Part shown: in pieces, positions 18,487 to 27,260 of the stretch
Layout: each line of letters starts with the position of its first letter
How positions within the stretch are numbered: the stretch's first letter is position 1
Origin: Burkholderia sp052045245
Lineage (GTDB): Bacteria; Pseudomonadota; Gammaproteobacteria; Burkholderiales; Burkholderiaceae
Reading direction: 5' to 3'
Length of the DNA: 64,000 nucleotides
Assembly: GCF_052045245.1 (NCBI RefSeq)
Contig: NZ_JBQEON010000013.1
Location: forward strand, 95,680-159,679
Translations under genes and position numbers: made by a program
Notes under the pieces: model-generated
Told to the model about the DNA's origin: nothing
The model's database searches: none
What the model saw: the letters and a program-made list of their open reading frames with translations, nothing else

Positions 18487-18614
18487 TGTGCGTCTCCCGT
18501 CATCGCCGCGAATTGCCGCAGTCGTTGTCCCGTTGCGGGATCGACGTCGGGGCGTTCATCGTGCCCGAAACAGTCCTGAAAAAACGTCGGTGCGATATGA
18601 TTCGCGTCAGCCAT
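18483..18614 (-). CDS. 43-residue ORF coupled to the HTH gene
   Basis: A short frame beginning MADANHIAPTFFQDCF, with a GGGAG box six bases before the ATG. Its TGA overlaps the ATG of the next gene, an arrangement typical of translational coupling. No family is recognised. In this position a type II toxin would be expected, but the product is too short and has no toxin motifs; it may be a leader peptide or a remnant. Confidence 0.4.
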   Translation of the reverse strand: MADANHIAPTFFQDCFGHDERPDVDPATGQRLRQFAAMTGDAQ

Positions 18615-19170
18615 GACTCACTCCCTTGTAGAGTTGGTTGTGGTTAGCGGCTCGCAGGTGCTTCTACACTTGCGGGCCGCGCTCGTTTACACCGTGGATT
18701 TCGATCGTCACTTCATCACATGCTTGGCATGTCGAAGTGATCTGAACGTCCATGTGTGAACGTGCAACCACTCTAGCCGAGTGCGGGTGACGTCAGGTGA
18801 TGGTTGTGTGCGTTTTCATCGACACCGGTCTTCAGGCCAATGTCGTGCATGCTTGTCAGTCAATGAATCCGGGGCATTCGCGCGAGTCGGTCGCATCTTC
18901 GCTTGATGACCGATGTGTCAGAAAGCGTGTCGGACGACGATTTCGATGCGCCCGCCGCGCGACGCACGAGCGCGTCGTTCGCCCCGTGCCCATGGCGTTC
19001 GAACTCACGCGCGAATGCCGCGCATCGCCCGCGCCAGTGCTTCGGTCGGCACGCACGGTCCAGAGATTTCCCGTTCCCCGATCAACGCAAACGCGCCGCG
19101 CATGCCGTGAATCTGCGAGCGCGCGACCAGCAGATCGCCGGCGATAACGGCGGCAGCTCGTCGGCAGGCG
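18615..19170. other. Non-coding region with one strong hairpin
   Basis: No supported gene. 18647-18680 forms a 14-bp hairpin with loop CTTCTA. All positions pair in the plus-strand RNA if two G-U pairs are allowed, while the minus-strand RNA would have two mismatches. Confidence 0.45.
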
Positions 19171-19980
19171 TCACTGTCCGAAGCGCTGCGTCACGGCGTC
19201 CTTCAACCGCGCGGCAGTAATCTCGCCCATGTGCGATTCGACGAGTTCGCCTTTCGCATTGAAGAACAGCGTCGTGGGCAGCCCGCGCGAACCATACGCC
19301 TGCATCGCGCGCAGCGAGGGATCGAGCAGCACGTTGTCGAAGCGCAGCCCCTGTTGTTCGAGGAACGCGCGCACCGCCTGCGCGTTTTCTCCCTGGTTGA
19401 GCATCAGCACCGTGATGCCCGGATGATCGCGCTGTGCCTGTTCGAGGATCGGCATCTCGCGGCGGCAGGGCGGGCACCACGTCGCCCACAGGTTCACGAC
19501 GACCGGCTTGCCGGCGAAGCGCTGCGGCAACACGGGCGTCGCATCGAGCGCTTCGAGCTGCATCGCGGCGAACGGCGGCGCGGTGCGCTGCAGCGTCGCC
19601 AGCGTGCCCTGCGCGATGCCCCAGGCCGCGAGACCCGCGACGATGCCGGCCATCACCGGTTTGCGCAGCGCGGGCAGGCGGCGCAGCCGCCACACCGTGA
19701 ACACGAGCGCGGCTGCGAGGCCGATGCGCCAGTCGAAACCGCCGTCGCCGAGCGCGACGATCGAGCGCGGCGCGGCCGCATAGTCGCGCCACCATTGCGC
19801 GACGTAGCCGATGCGTGCGGCGATCAAGCCGAGCAGCAGCACGTCGAGGATCAGGCTCGACGCGCTCTTGTGCTGGCCATCCGGTGGGCGGCGCTGGATC
19901 AAGCGGGCGACGAGCCACGCCAGCAGCGCGGCGGCGGCTACCGCGACGACGCGGATCGAGAAGGGACCGATGCTCAACAT
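19171..19980 (-). CDS. Membrane-anchored TlpA-like thioredoxin with Lgt-like N-terminal domain
   Basis: 269 residues. The first about 125 form three or four transmembrane segments; the part GLIAARIGYVAQWWRDY and the following GFDWRIGLAAAL resemble prolipoprotein diacylglyceryl transferase (Lgt), but the region is too short to be an active Lgt. Residues 130-269 are a TlpA/ResA thioredoxin domain with active site WCPPC (168-172) and cis-Pro in RGLPTTLFF. It should face the periplasm and reduce disulfides, for example in cytochrome c maturation or oxidative repair. The ATG at 19980 starts the first membrane segment. Confidence 0.82.
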   Translation of the reverse strand: MLSIGPFSIRVVAVAAAALLAWLVARLIQRRPPDGQHKSASSLILDVLLLGLIAARIGYVAQWWRDYAAAPRSIVALGDGGFDWRIGLAAALVFTVWRLRRLPALRKPVMAGIVAGLAAWGIAQGTLATLQRTAPPFAAMQLEALDATPVLPQRFAGKPVVVNLWATWCPPCRREMPILEQAQRDHPGITVLMLNQGENAQAVRAFLEQQGLRFDNVLLDPSLRAMQAYGSRGLPTTLFFNAKGELVESHMGEITAARLKDAVTQRFGQ

Positions 19981-20459
19981 GGGAACGAGAGGATGGGGAG
20001 GGAGGATCGATCGGTGAAAGCGACGCCGTCGACGGTCAGGTCGCGTTTCGACCCGACATCGTGTGCGGGGTTCCCGCTGCGGCGGTAACGGCGCGTTTCG
20101 GCTCCGACGATATGACGGATGCACTTCGCGCGGAGGGCTGGCCGGTAATCAGGACACCGCCGTTTCGATGCGGACGGCGCGTGAGTCGGGCTGGGCCGAT
20201 GGTCGGCGCGATGCCGGTCGTCGACACGATGTACGCCGGTACCCCGTTCCGGGATCGCTCCTTGACGGCCGCTCTTCCCTGGGCGGCTGATTTTCTGTCG
20301 TCATGCGAGCGGGCGTGGTGAATGCCTGGTGGCGGCCGGTGGGCGCGGCCGCAATCGAATTCAAATCGGCTGGATCAACGGGCACCGTCGCCGGACGATG
20401 GGCACGGCGACTGTCGCCCGGCGGGCGGCGATTCCGCGATCCGCCGGGCGCGTCGGACC
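19981..20459. other. Non-coding region with a dispersed repeat
   Basis: No supported gene. Contains the second copy of the 23-bp repeat at 20328-20350. Open frames here are arginine-rich shadows. Confidence 0.5.
20328..20350 (+). repeat. Dispersed repeat copy B
   Basis: Begins GGTGGCGGCCGGTGGGCGCG; inverted partner of 17840-17862 with one mismatch. Confidence 0.5.
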
Positions 20460-21044
20460 TTACAGCTTCTTGTCCGGTGCCGCGGCGGCCTGCTTCGCAG
20501 CGGTTGCCGGATCGAGCGTCGCGAGCGTCTGCTCGGTGAATTTCTCGTACAGCCAGTCCAGGCGCACGCTGTCGACGCCGGCGATGCCGCCGAGCGCATA
20601 CGATGCCGACACCTTGAAGTGGTCGACCGGATGATTGTCGGCATCGACGAGCGTCACGTTGCCGTTGACATGATCGTTGCCCGCCATGAAGCCGAACATG
20701 ACCGCCGAAAAGCTCGACCGCACGCGAATGCCGGTGACTTCGACATTCAGGTGCATCGCATCGGTGGCATCCGCTTTTGCCAGCAGTTTGCGTGCGTCCA
20801 GTGCGCTTTCGATTTTCCCCTGCAGTTGCTTCACGTCGAACTTCAGGTTGTCTTTCAACTCTTCCCGCGCGGCATCGTCGAGCGTGACCTTCACGATCAC
20901 GGGTTTCGTGCCGAATTGGGTCGTCGATGCGGTCACGGGGGCCCCCGCCGAATTGCTCGCATCGCGTGTCACGCTGCTCGCGCAGCCCGACAGAAAGCCA
21001 ATCGTAACCAGTGCCAGGGCGGCATGACGGAAAAGAGATTTCAT
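20460..21044 (-). CDS. DUF4410-like lipoprotein
   Basis: 194-residue predicted lipoprotein with lipobox FLSGC (Cys21). After a Ser/Thr/Ala linker, the domain has strands that bind no visible cofactor. The AMHLNVEVTGIRVRSSF and GGIAGVDSVRLDWLYEKFTEQTLATL regions fit DUF4410 family proteins of the outer membrane. The GF-AGNDHVNGNVTLVDA segment is also typical. Function is unknown; such proteins are sometimes linked to envelope maintenance. Confidence 0.7.
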   Translation of the reverse strand: MKSLFRHAALALVTIGFLSGCASSVTRDASNSAGAPVTASTTQFGTKPVIVKVTLDDAAREELKDNLKFDVKQLQGKIESALDARKLLAKADATDAMHLNVEVTGIRVRSSFSAVMFGFMAGNDHVNGNVTLVDADNHPVDHFKVSASYALGGIAGVDSVRLDWLYEKFTEQTLATLDPATAAKQAAAAPDKKL

Positions 21045-21196
21045 GGTTTGGTCTTTTATTTCAGGTTATTGGAATGGGCTCGGTGGCCGGGAGTGAATCT
21101 AGCACGGGACGATTCGATTCAATTCGTCGAAAAGACGGGCAAGATCGAAAACCGGTTCCGCATGGATTCATCGCGGCGCCGGCGATTGACGTGCGA

Positions 21197-22201
21197 TTAC
21201 CGTCCGTTGGCGGATACCGCCGCGCCAAGTCGATACGCGGTAAAGAACGCGTACCACGGCGACCCTTGCCCGACCGGTATGCCGAGCGCCGACGTGCGCT
21301 GTTTCAATGCCGTGAACACGTCGTTGATGCGTGCGGTCTGTGCCGTATCGCTGAACGGACGCGGCTTCGCCTTGCCGGCCGCGAATGCGCCGTAGGCGAT
21401 CGCGAGCAGGCGTGCCCGGTCGTCGATCGAGAAGATCGACCCGTTGATCGTTTCGACGAAGCGCGGCCGGTCTGCTTCACGCGATGCGGCGATGCACTGA
21501 AATACGATCGCCGAGACTTCGCGCAGGTCGTTCGCACGCAGCAATGCCGGCAGGCGCGCGGCGATCCGGTCGGCCGGTTCCTCGTGCAGCGCGGCGCCGA
21601 AGTCGAGCACGGCCACCATCGGGTTGCCGTCCTGCGTCACGCGATCGAGCGCCGATGCCGGTGAAGCGGCCGCTGCTTGCGCGTTGTTTCCGGACGCGGC
21701 GCGCAGCACGTCGGCCACCTGCTGCTGCCATTCCGGAAAGATCATCCGCACGTTGCCGAACTGTTCGCCGCCTTGCGCATCCGGATTCCAGCGATAGACG
21801 ATCGTGCCGCCGTGAATGAACGGCGAATACAGATGCTCGGGCGTCTGCGGCAGCGGCCGCCGGTTGATCGGCAGCCACGCGAGCGTCAGCCAGTCGTAGC
21901 GGCCGGTGGCCGGCACCGACGGGCTCGAACTCGCGACGACCTGCCAGGTGCCGCGGTTCGCATAACGCCGGCGCGCGTCGGGCACGGCGACGGTCTCCTG
22001 TTTGGCGGTATCGAAGTAGGTGGTGCCGGTCACGTTCGCGCCGCTGTCCGCGGCCGGCGTGATGGTGGCGATGACCCACGACGAACCGTCGGCGGAACGG
22101 TAGTCGGAGGGCTGCAACGTGGCGACGTCGTGCACCATCCGCGTTTCGGCGGCGACGGAGCTCGGTGGAAGCGTGGCGGGACCGGCGACGATACTCGGCA
22201 T
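21197..22201 (-). CDS. Hypothetical protein, unknown function
   Basis: 334-residue soluble protein without signal peptide. The ATG at 22201 has GAGGAA five bases upstream, which decides the start over further in-frame codons. The N-terminal half is rich in beta structure (SSWVIATITPAADSGANVTG, YDWLTLAWLPINRRPLPQ). The C-terminal half is helical, with an Ala-rich linker at about residues 180-195. No family recognised. Its start codon shares CATG with a possible divergent start of the Phd-like antitoxin. Confidence 0.65.
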   Translation of the reverse strand: MPSIVAGPATLPPSSVAAETRMVHDVATLQPSDYRSADGSSWVIATITPAADSGANVTGTTYFDTAKQETVAVPDARRRYANRGTWQVVASSSPSVPATGRYDWLTLAWLPINRRPLPQTPEHLYSPFIHGGTIVYRWNPDAQGGEQFGNVRMIFPEWQQQVADVLRAASGNNAQAAAASPASALDRVTQDGNPMVAVLDFGAALHEEPADRIAARLPALLRANDLREVSAIVFQCIAASREADRPRFVETINGSIFSIDDRARLLAIAYGAFAAGKAKPRPFSDTAQTARINDVFTALKQRTSALGIPVGQGSPWYAFFTAYRLGAAVSANGR

Positions 22202-22496
22202 GGACGTTCCTCGAAATCGGGTGCGCATCGCGCAACGGCGACGCAGGTCGTTTCTCGTCACTTTAGGACGTTGGAACGGGTCTCGCGAGAGGGTTGCGCA
22301 CAAGCCAAAGGATGGCCCCGTGTTTATCACGGATCGTGGCAGACCCGCTCATGTGTTGCTGAGTTTCGCTGAATACCAGCGCCTGACCGGGCAACGGCGC
22401 AACATTGCCGATGCGCTGGCCTTGCCCGGTGTCGAGGACGTCGAGTTTGATCCTCCGCGAGCGGACATCAGGATCAAAGAGACTGATTTCAGATGA
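22200..22496 (+). CDS. Phd/YefM-like antitoxin, start uncertain
   Basis: The C-terminal two thirds are a clear Phd-type antitoxin (KDGPVFITDRGRPAHVLLSF, then EYQRLTGQRRNIADALALPG). The N-terminal DNA-binding part is odd: TLGRWNGSRERVAHK keeps the spacing of the usual T-x-x-E-F-N-x(6)-R-A pattern, but no start codon lies at the usual place just before it. The nearest starts are GTG at 22221 and ATG at 22200, which add a basic extension. The stop overlaps the toxin start as ATGA. The start codon may have been lost by mutation. Confidence 0.65.
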   Translation: MDVPRNRVRIAQRRRRSFLVTLGRWNGSRERVAHKPKDGPVFITDRGRPAHVLLSFAEYQRLTGQRRNIADALALPGVEDVEFDPPRADIRIKETDFR

Positions 22497-22912
22497 TGTT
22501 TATTCTTGATACAACTGTCGTTTCGGAGCTCCGAAAGGTGCGCGCAGGGCGGGCGGACAAGAATGTGGCGGTCTGGAGTTCGTCCGTCGACGCGTCGACG
22601 CTTTTTGTCTCGGCCATTACGATCATGGAGCTGGAGACCGGTGTTTTGCAGATCGAACGTCGAGACTCGGTCCAGGGCGCGCTTCTCAGGACATGGCTGG
22701 ACGGGCATGTCCTTCCCGAGTTCGCAGGCCGCGTGCTGCTGGTCGATACTGCGGTTGCTCAACGATGTGCGCGGCTCCATGTTCCCGATCGACGCTCCGA
22801 GCGGGACGCGCTCATTGCTGCGACTGCGCTCGTGCACGGCATGACGGTCGTGACGCGTAATGTGGCCGACTTTGTCGAAACCGGTGTCGCCATCGTGAAC
22901 CCGTGGGATTGA
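22493..22912 (+). CDS. PIN-domain (VapC/FitB-like) toxin
   Basis: 139-residue ribonuclease toxin. PIN acidic residues are present: LDTTVVSEL at the start (D6, E12), the ITIMELETGV Glu, and the SERDALIAATAL Asp, then VTRNVADF. It should cleave RNA (often initiator tRNA) when not bound by its antitoxin. It overlaps the antitoxin gene by four bases. The toxin frame is intact even though the antitoxin start looks damaged. Confidence 0.87.
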   Translation: MMFILDTTVVSELRKVRAGRADKNVAVWSSSVDASTLFVSAITIMELETGVLQIERRDSVQGALLRTWLDGHVLPEFAGRVLLVDTAVAQRCARLHVPDRRSERDALIAATALVHGMTVVTRNVADFVETGVAIVNPWD

Positions 22913-23030
22913 GCGACTCTTCCATCCCGCTGACGAACAGGACGCGGATTCGCACGTTCCCGCTTCGCCGTTGGGAGCGCGATCGGATCGTCCACTTGAA
23001 TCCATCCCGGCGCGGTCTCGCACATCACAT

Positions 23031-23507
23031 TCAGCGCGGCAACACCTTCCGGTAGATCACGAACCCGGTTTTCTCCGCGACGGTGTCGTAAAGCCGCATC
23101 GCCGTGTGATTCGTTTCGTGCGTCTGCCAGTACACGCGTTCGGCGCGCTGCTGCCGCGCCGCGTCGTACACGGCTTCGATCAACGCGCGGCCCACGCCCT
23201 TGCCGCGTTCGCTGTCGAGCGTGAACAGATCCTGCAGATAGCAGGTCGGGCCGACGAGCGTCGTGCTGCGGTGATACAGGAAGTGCACGAGCCCGACGAG
23301 CCGGCCGTCGCGTTCCGCGACACGCGCGTGCACGGGCTCGTCGCCGTCGAAGAAGCGCGACCACGTGAGCTCGGTGATCTCGCGCGGCAGCGCGGTGTCG
23401 CCGAAGCGGCCGTAGAAGCGGTTGTAGTCGTCCCACAGCGGCAGCCAGTGGTCGAAATCGTCGTCGCGCACGGGGCGCACGGTCAGGCCGGTGTCGGTAG
23501 CGTTCAC
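23031..23507 (-). CDS. GNAT-family N-acetyltransferase
   Basis: 158-residue GNAT protein. The acetyl-CoA pyrophosphate loop is visible as ERGKGVGRALIEAV (about residues 100-113). The preceding YLQDLFTLDSE strand and the later VYWQTHETNHTAMRLYDTVAEKTGF helix-strand complete the fold. The substrate cannot be told; the VYWQTHETN segment is seen in acetyltransferases acting on small amines or amino acids. It diverges from the ArsR-like remnant. Confidence 0.85.
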   Translation of the reverse strand: MNATDTGLTVRPVRDDDFDHWLPLWDDYNRFYGRFGDTALPREITELTWSRFFDGDEPVHARVAERDGRLVGLVHFLYHRSTTLVGPTCYLQDLFTLDSERGKGVGRALIEAVYDAARQQRAERVYWQTHETNHTAMRLYDTVAEKTGFVIYRKVLPR

Positions 23508-23638
23508 GATCGCGAACCTCTCGAGGATGGATGGAATGAAGCGTTGCCGGCGCGGCCGGAAACGCGTGTAGACCGCTACGATAGAAAGTTCGTGGCACCA
23601 TGTGTAGACCCATGAAACCTACCCATTCTGGCGCCACG

Positions 23639-23946
23639 ATGGATTACGCGGTGCTGCTGTCGACCTTCGAGCGCGAAGCGGGGCCGCACGCGGCCACGCG
23701 GCCACGCGGATGTCGCAGCCGCGCCAGCACGTCCCGCCGCAGCCGCACGGCGACTTCGACGAACTCGGCGTGTGCTGCACCTACATCGCCGAGAAGCTCG
23801 GCATCGCGCCGGCGACGACCACGCGCCACATGCGCATCCTCGCGGATGCCGGGCTCGTGCAGGCGACGCGCGTCGGCAAGTTCACGTACTACAAGCGGGT
23901 CGACGATGCGCTGCATCAATTGGGCCGCGAGCTCCTGCAACGCTGA
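23639..23946 (+). pseudogene. ArsR-like regulator with frameshift in an 8-bp repeat
   Basis: The N-terminal part MDYAVLLSTFEREAGPHAA (frame from 23639) and the winged-helix part (ELGVCCTYIAEKLGIAPATT, then TRHMRILADAGLVQATRVGK) are in different frames. Between them lies CACGCGGC repeated at 23687, 23695 and (7 of 8 bases) 23703. With one repeat fewer, the two parts join in frame as GPHAATRMSQPRQ. An internal ATG at 23710 could still give a 78-residue HTH protein. The gene lies 20 bp before the PLP decarboxylase and probably regulated it. It could be a phase switch, a broken gene or a sequencing error. Confidence 0.65.
23687..23710. repeat. Octamer tandem repeat CACGCGGC, 3 copies
   Basis: Three 8-bp units, the last with one mismatch, inside the ArsR-like coding region. 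A gain or loss of one unit changes the reading frame. Confidence 0.75.
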
Positions 23947-23966
23947 TCCGCACCGAGGCAATCGAC

Positions 23967-25319
23967 ATGGATGAACTCGCCCTGCTGGCCGACGCCGACC
24001 GGCGCGCGCACGCCTATCTCGCCGCCACGAACGAACGGCGCGCGTATCCCGACGCGGCCGCGCTCGCCGGACTGGCCGCCTTCGACGAGCCGCTGCCCGA
24101 CACCGGCTACCCGGCCGGCGACGGGTTGCGCCTGCTCGACGCGCGCGGCACGCCCGCGACCGTCGCGTCGAACGGCCCGAACTACTTCGGTTTTGTGATC
24201 GGCGCGACGCTGCCGGCCGCGGCGGCGGCCGAGCGGCTGATGCTCGCGTGGGACCAGTGCGCGTCCTCGTTCGCGAATTCGCCGGTGGCCGCGACGATCG
24301 AGCGGCAGGCTGCGCGCTGGGTGGTCGACGTGCTCGGACTGCCCGAAGGCAGCGCGGTCGGTTTCGGCACGAGCGCGACGGCCTGCACGCTCGTCGCGCT
24401 GGTCGCCGCGCGGCGTGCGCTGCTCGCGCGCAAGGGCTGGAACGTCGACGAGGACGGCCTGATCGGCGCGCCCGAGGTCAAGGTCGTGCTCTCCGAGCTC
24501 GCGCACATTACGGTGAAGAAGGCGCTGCGCGTGCTCGGCTTCGGGATGAAGCGTCTTGTCGTCGCGCCGGTCGACCCGCATGGCCGCATCGATCCCGCGC
24601 AATTGCCGCCGCTCGACGACCTGACGATCCTCTGCGTGCAGGCCGGCGAAGTGAACACCGGCGAATTCGACCCGTTCGCGGCGCTGATGCCGCCCGCGAA
24701 GGCCGCCGGCGCGTGGGTGCACGTGGACGGCGCGTTCGGGCTGTGGGCGCGCGCATCGTCGAAGCGCGCGCTGACCGACGGCATCGACGGCGCGGACAGC
24801 TGGACCACCGACGGTCACAAGTGGCTGAACACGCCGTACGACGGCGCGATGGTGATCTGCCGCGACGCGGCCGCGCTCGCGACCGCGATGAACAGCGATG
24901 CCGTCTACCTGAGCGGCGCGCACGACGCGCAGAAGAACCTGAACCTCGAATTCTCGCGGCGGGCGCGTGGCATTCCGGTGTGGGCCGCGCTGCGTGCGCT
25001 CGGCCGCGCCGGGGTGGCGACGATGGTCGAGCGGCATTGCGCGCAGGCCCAGCGCGTCGCGGACGGCCTGCGCGCGGCAGGCTACGACGTGCTGAACCGG
25101 GTGGTGCTGAACCAGGTGCTGGTGCGCGCCGGCACCGACGACGAGACCCTCGCGATCCTGCAGGCCGCGCAGGATTCGGGCGACGTGTGGTTCGGGCAGA
25201 CCGTGTGGCAGGGGCGGCCGGCGTTCCGGATCAGCGTGTCGTCGTGGCGCACCGAGGACGAACACATCGATCGTCTCGTCGCGTTGCTGACGAAGCTGCG
25301 CGGCGTGCACGTGGGTTGA
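23967..25319 (+). CDS. Pyridoxal-phosphate-dependent decarboxylase (group II)
   Basis: 450-residue PLP enzyme of the aromatic amino acid/glutamate decarboxylase superfamily. The PLP lysine lies in TDGHKWLN (Lys285). The cofactor-ring Asp and stacking region occur in WVHVDGAFGLWA. The N-terminal substrate domain has SNGPNYFGFVIG. The C-terminal domain with FRISVSSWRTEDEHIDRLV is intact. The substrate is not clear; related proteins act on aromatic or diamino acids. The start at 23967 follows the ArsR-like frame. Confidence 0.85.
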   Translation: MDELALLADADRRAHAYLAATNERRAYPDAAALAGLAAFDEPLPDTGYPAGDGLRLLDARGTPATVASNGPNYFGFVIGATLPAAAAAERLMLAWDQCASSFANSPVAATIERQAARWVVDVLGLPEGSAVGFGTSATACTLVALVAARRALLARKGWNVDEDGLIGAPEVKVVLSELAHITVKKALRVLGFGMKRLVVAPVDPHGRIDPAQLPPLDDLTILCVQAGEVNTGEFDPFAALMPPAKAAGAWVHVDGAFGLWARASSKRALTDGIDGADSWTTDGHKWLNTPYDGAMVICRDAAALATAMNSDAVYLSGAHDAQKNLNLEFSRRARGIPVWAALRALGRAGVATMVERHCAQAQRVADGLRAAGYDVLNRVVLNQVLVRAGTDDETLAILQAAQDSGDVWFGQTVWQGRPAFRISVSSWRTEDEHIDRLVALLTKLRGVHVG

Positions 25320-25406
25320 CCGGCGGCGATTGCCGTCCATGGCCGCCGTCTTTGCCCGACGCGGCCGCCGATATATGCTCGCAGTTTTTCAGGAGGAGCG
25401 GTCGCG

Positions 25407-26630
25407 ATGATTCTCGTGAACCAGCAACGGCTGTGGGATTCGCTGATGGAGATGGCGACGATCGGCGCGACCGCGCGCGGCGGCAGCTGCCGGCTCGCGC
25501 TGAGCGCCGACGAGGTGCTCGGCCGGCAACGCTTCATCCGCTGGTGCGAGGAAGCCGGGTGCGAAGTCCGCATCGATCCGATCGGCAACGTGTTCGCGCG
25601 CCGGTCCGGCACGCAGCCTGACGCGCCGGCCGTGATGTGCGGCAGCCATCTCGACACGCAGCCGCTCGGCGGCCGCTTCGACGGCGTCTATGGCGTGCTC
25701 GCCGGCCTCGAGGCGATTCGTGCGCTGAACGAGCAGGGTGTCGTCACGCGTCATCCGATCGACATCGTCGCGTGGACCAACGAAGAAGGCTCGCGCTTCA
25801 CGCCGGGCATGATGGGCTCGGCCGTCTATGCGGGCACGCTGGAGCTCGATGTCGCGCTCGCCCGGCCGTGCATGCAGACGGGCGTGCGGCTCGGCGACGA
25901 ACTCGCGCGCACCGGCTTCGCCGGCCGCGAGCGCGAGCGGCAGATGCCGAAGGCGTATTTCGAAGCGCATATCGAACAGGGGCCGGTGCTCGAGAACGCC
26001 GGTGTGCCGATCGGCGTGGTGACGGGCGTGCAGGGCATCTACGAACTCGACATCACGGTGACGGGCTTCGAGTCGCATGCGGGCACGACGCCGATGAGCG
26101 TGCGCCGTGACGCGATGGGCGTGGCGGCGGCGATGATCGCCGCGATCGTCGATCACGGGCACGCGTTCGATGCCGATGCGCGCGTGACGGTCGGCCATGT
26201 CGCGTGCCAGCCGAATTCGCCGAGTACGATTCCGGGCCGGGTGCGTTTCAGCGTCGACGTGCGTCATCCGTCGCGACCGGCGCTGCAGCAGCTCGTCGCC
26301 GACATCGACGCGATCTGCCGGGAGCGCATCCCGCTGCGCGGCACGCAAGTGCAGGTGCAGACCATCGCCGAATACGAGCCGGTGGTGTTCGATGCCGATT
26401 GCATCGCGCGCGTGCGGCAGGCGACGGCCACCGCCGGCTATGCGTACATGGAGATGTGCAGCGGCGCGGGGCACGACGCGGTGAACCTGTCGTACGTCGC
26501 GCCGAGCGCGATGGTGTTCGTCCCGTGCAAGGCCGGACTGAGCCACAACGAGGCCGAGGATGCCGATCCGGTACACCTTGCGCAAGGTGCGTCGGTGCTG
26601 GCGAACCTGCTGGCCGATTGCGCACGGTAG
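25407..26630 (+). CDS. M20-family hydantoinase/carbamoylase (Zn amidase)
   Basis: 407-residue zinc-dependent amidohydrolase of the N-carbamoyl-L-amino acid hydrolase/allantoate amidohydrolase group. Metal and catalytic motifs: GSHLDTQPLGGRFDGVYGVL, TNEEGSRFTPGMMGS, EAHIEQGP, and the late SGAGHDAVNL with PCKAGLSHNEAE. A dimerisation domain occupies about residues 210-320 (GFESHAGTTPM). A good AGGAGG box precedes the ATG. It hydrolyses N-carbamoyl amino acids or ureido acids to release ammonia. It sits 87 bp after the PLP decarboxylase on the same strand, so they may be co-transcribed. Confidence 0.9.
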   Translation: MILVNQQRLWDSLMEMATIGATARGGSCRLALSADEVLGRQRFIRWCEEAGCEVRIDPIGNVFARRSGTQPDAPAVMCGSHLDTQPLGGRFDGVYGVLAGLEAIRALNEQGVVTRHPIDIVAWTNEEGSRFTPGMMGSAVYAGTLELDVALARPCMQTGVRLGDELARTGFAGRERERQMPKAYFEAHIEQGPVLENAGVPIGVVTGVQGIYELDITVTGFESHAGTTPMSVRRDAMGVAAAMIAAIVDHGHAFDADARVTVGHVACQPNSPSTIPGRVRFSVDVRHPSRPALQQLVADIDAICRERIPLRGTQVQVQTIAEYEPVVFDADCIARVRQATATAGYAYMEMCSGAGHDAVNLSYVAPSAMVFVPCKAGLSHNEAEDADPVHLAQGASVLANLLADCAR

Positions 26631-26758
26631 CGGTGCGGGGCGGCGTGCGCATCCGCCTTTCTCGTCTGCGCGAAAATGTCGGACAATAACGCGGCATGCG
26701 CGCCGCGCGGCGCCCGGGCGGCGCATTCGATCGATGCATTCACGCTCACGAGATCCCC

Positions 26759-27226
26759 ATGTCCACGACACCTCCCCGGGAATTGCTGAAAGCCGCCGAT
26801 ATCGCCAAGATGGAACCGACGCGCGCGGTGCATTCGCTGAATCCCCATGCCGTTCGCCTCAAAAAGCAACTCAGCGACCTGACCGGCCTGACGCAAATCG
26901 GTGCGCATTTGCTCACGCTGATGCCGGGCAGCGAGTCGTCCGAGTATCACCGCCACCTGTACGAAGAAGAATGCGTGTACGTGTTGTCCGGCACGGGCAC
27001 GGTGACGATCGGAGCGTGTCGTCACGACGTCGGGCCGGGTGACTTCCTCGGCTTCCCGCGCGGCGGCGAAGCACACGTGCTCGAGAACACGAGCGATGCG
27101 CCGCTTCACATGCTGGTCATGGGCCAGCGGCTCGAACACGACGTGTGCGAATACCCGCGAAGCGGCAAGCGGCTTTACGTCGCCGGCGAACTCGAAGACT
27201 TCGTCGATTTGCCGAAGCAGCCATAA
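26759..27226 (+). CDS. Cupin-domain protein
   Basis: 155-residue single-cupin protein. Cupin motif 1 is SSEYHRHLYEEECVYVLSGTG (metal ligands His, His and Glu) and motif 2 is PGDFLGFPRGGEAHVLEN. The start at 26759 follows a weak box; the alternative upstream codon adds a basic tail. Related proteins are often annotated as transcriptional regulators or sugar isomerases, but no catalytic role can be deduced. Same strand as the amidase and SDR genes. Confidence 0.8.
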   Translation: MSTTPPRELLKAADIAKMEPTRAVHSLNPHAVRLKKQLSDLTGLTQIGAHLLTLMPGSESSEYHRHLYEEECVYVLSGTGTVTIGACRHDVGPGDFLGFPRGGEAHVLENTSDAPLHMLVMGQRLEHDVCEYPRSGKRLYVAGELEDFVDLPKQP

Positions 27227-27260
27227 TCCCGGCTGAATCTCACCGACAGGATTCCCCGCC

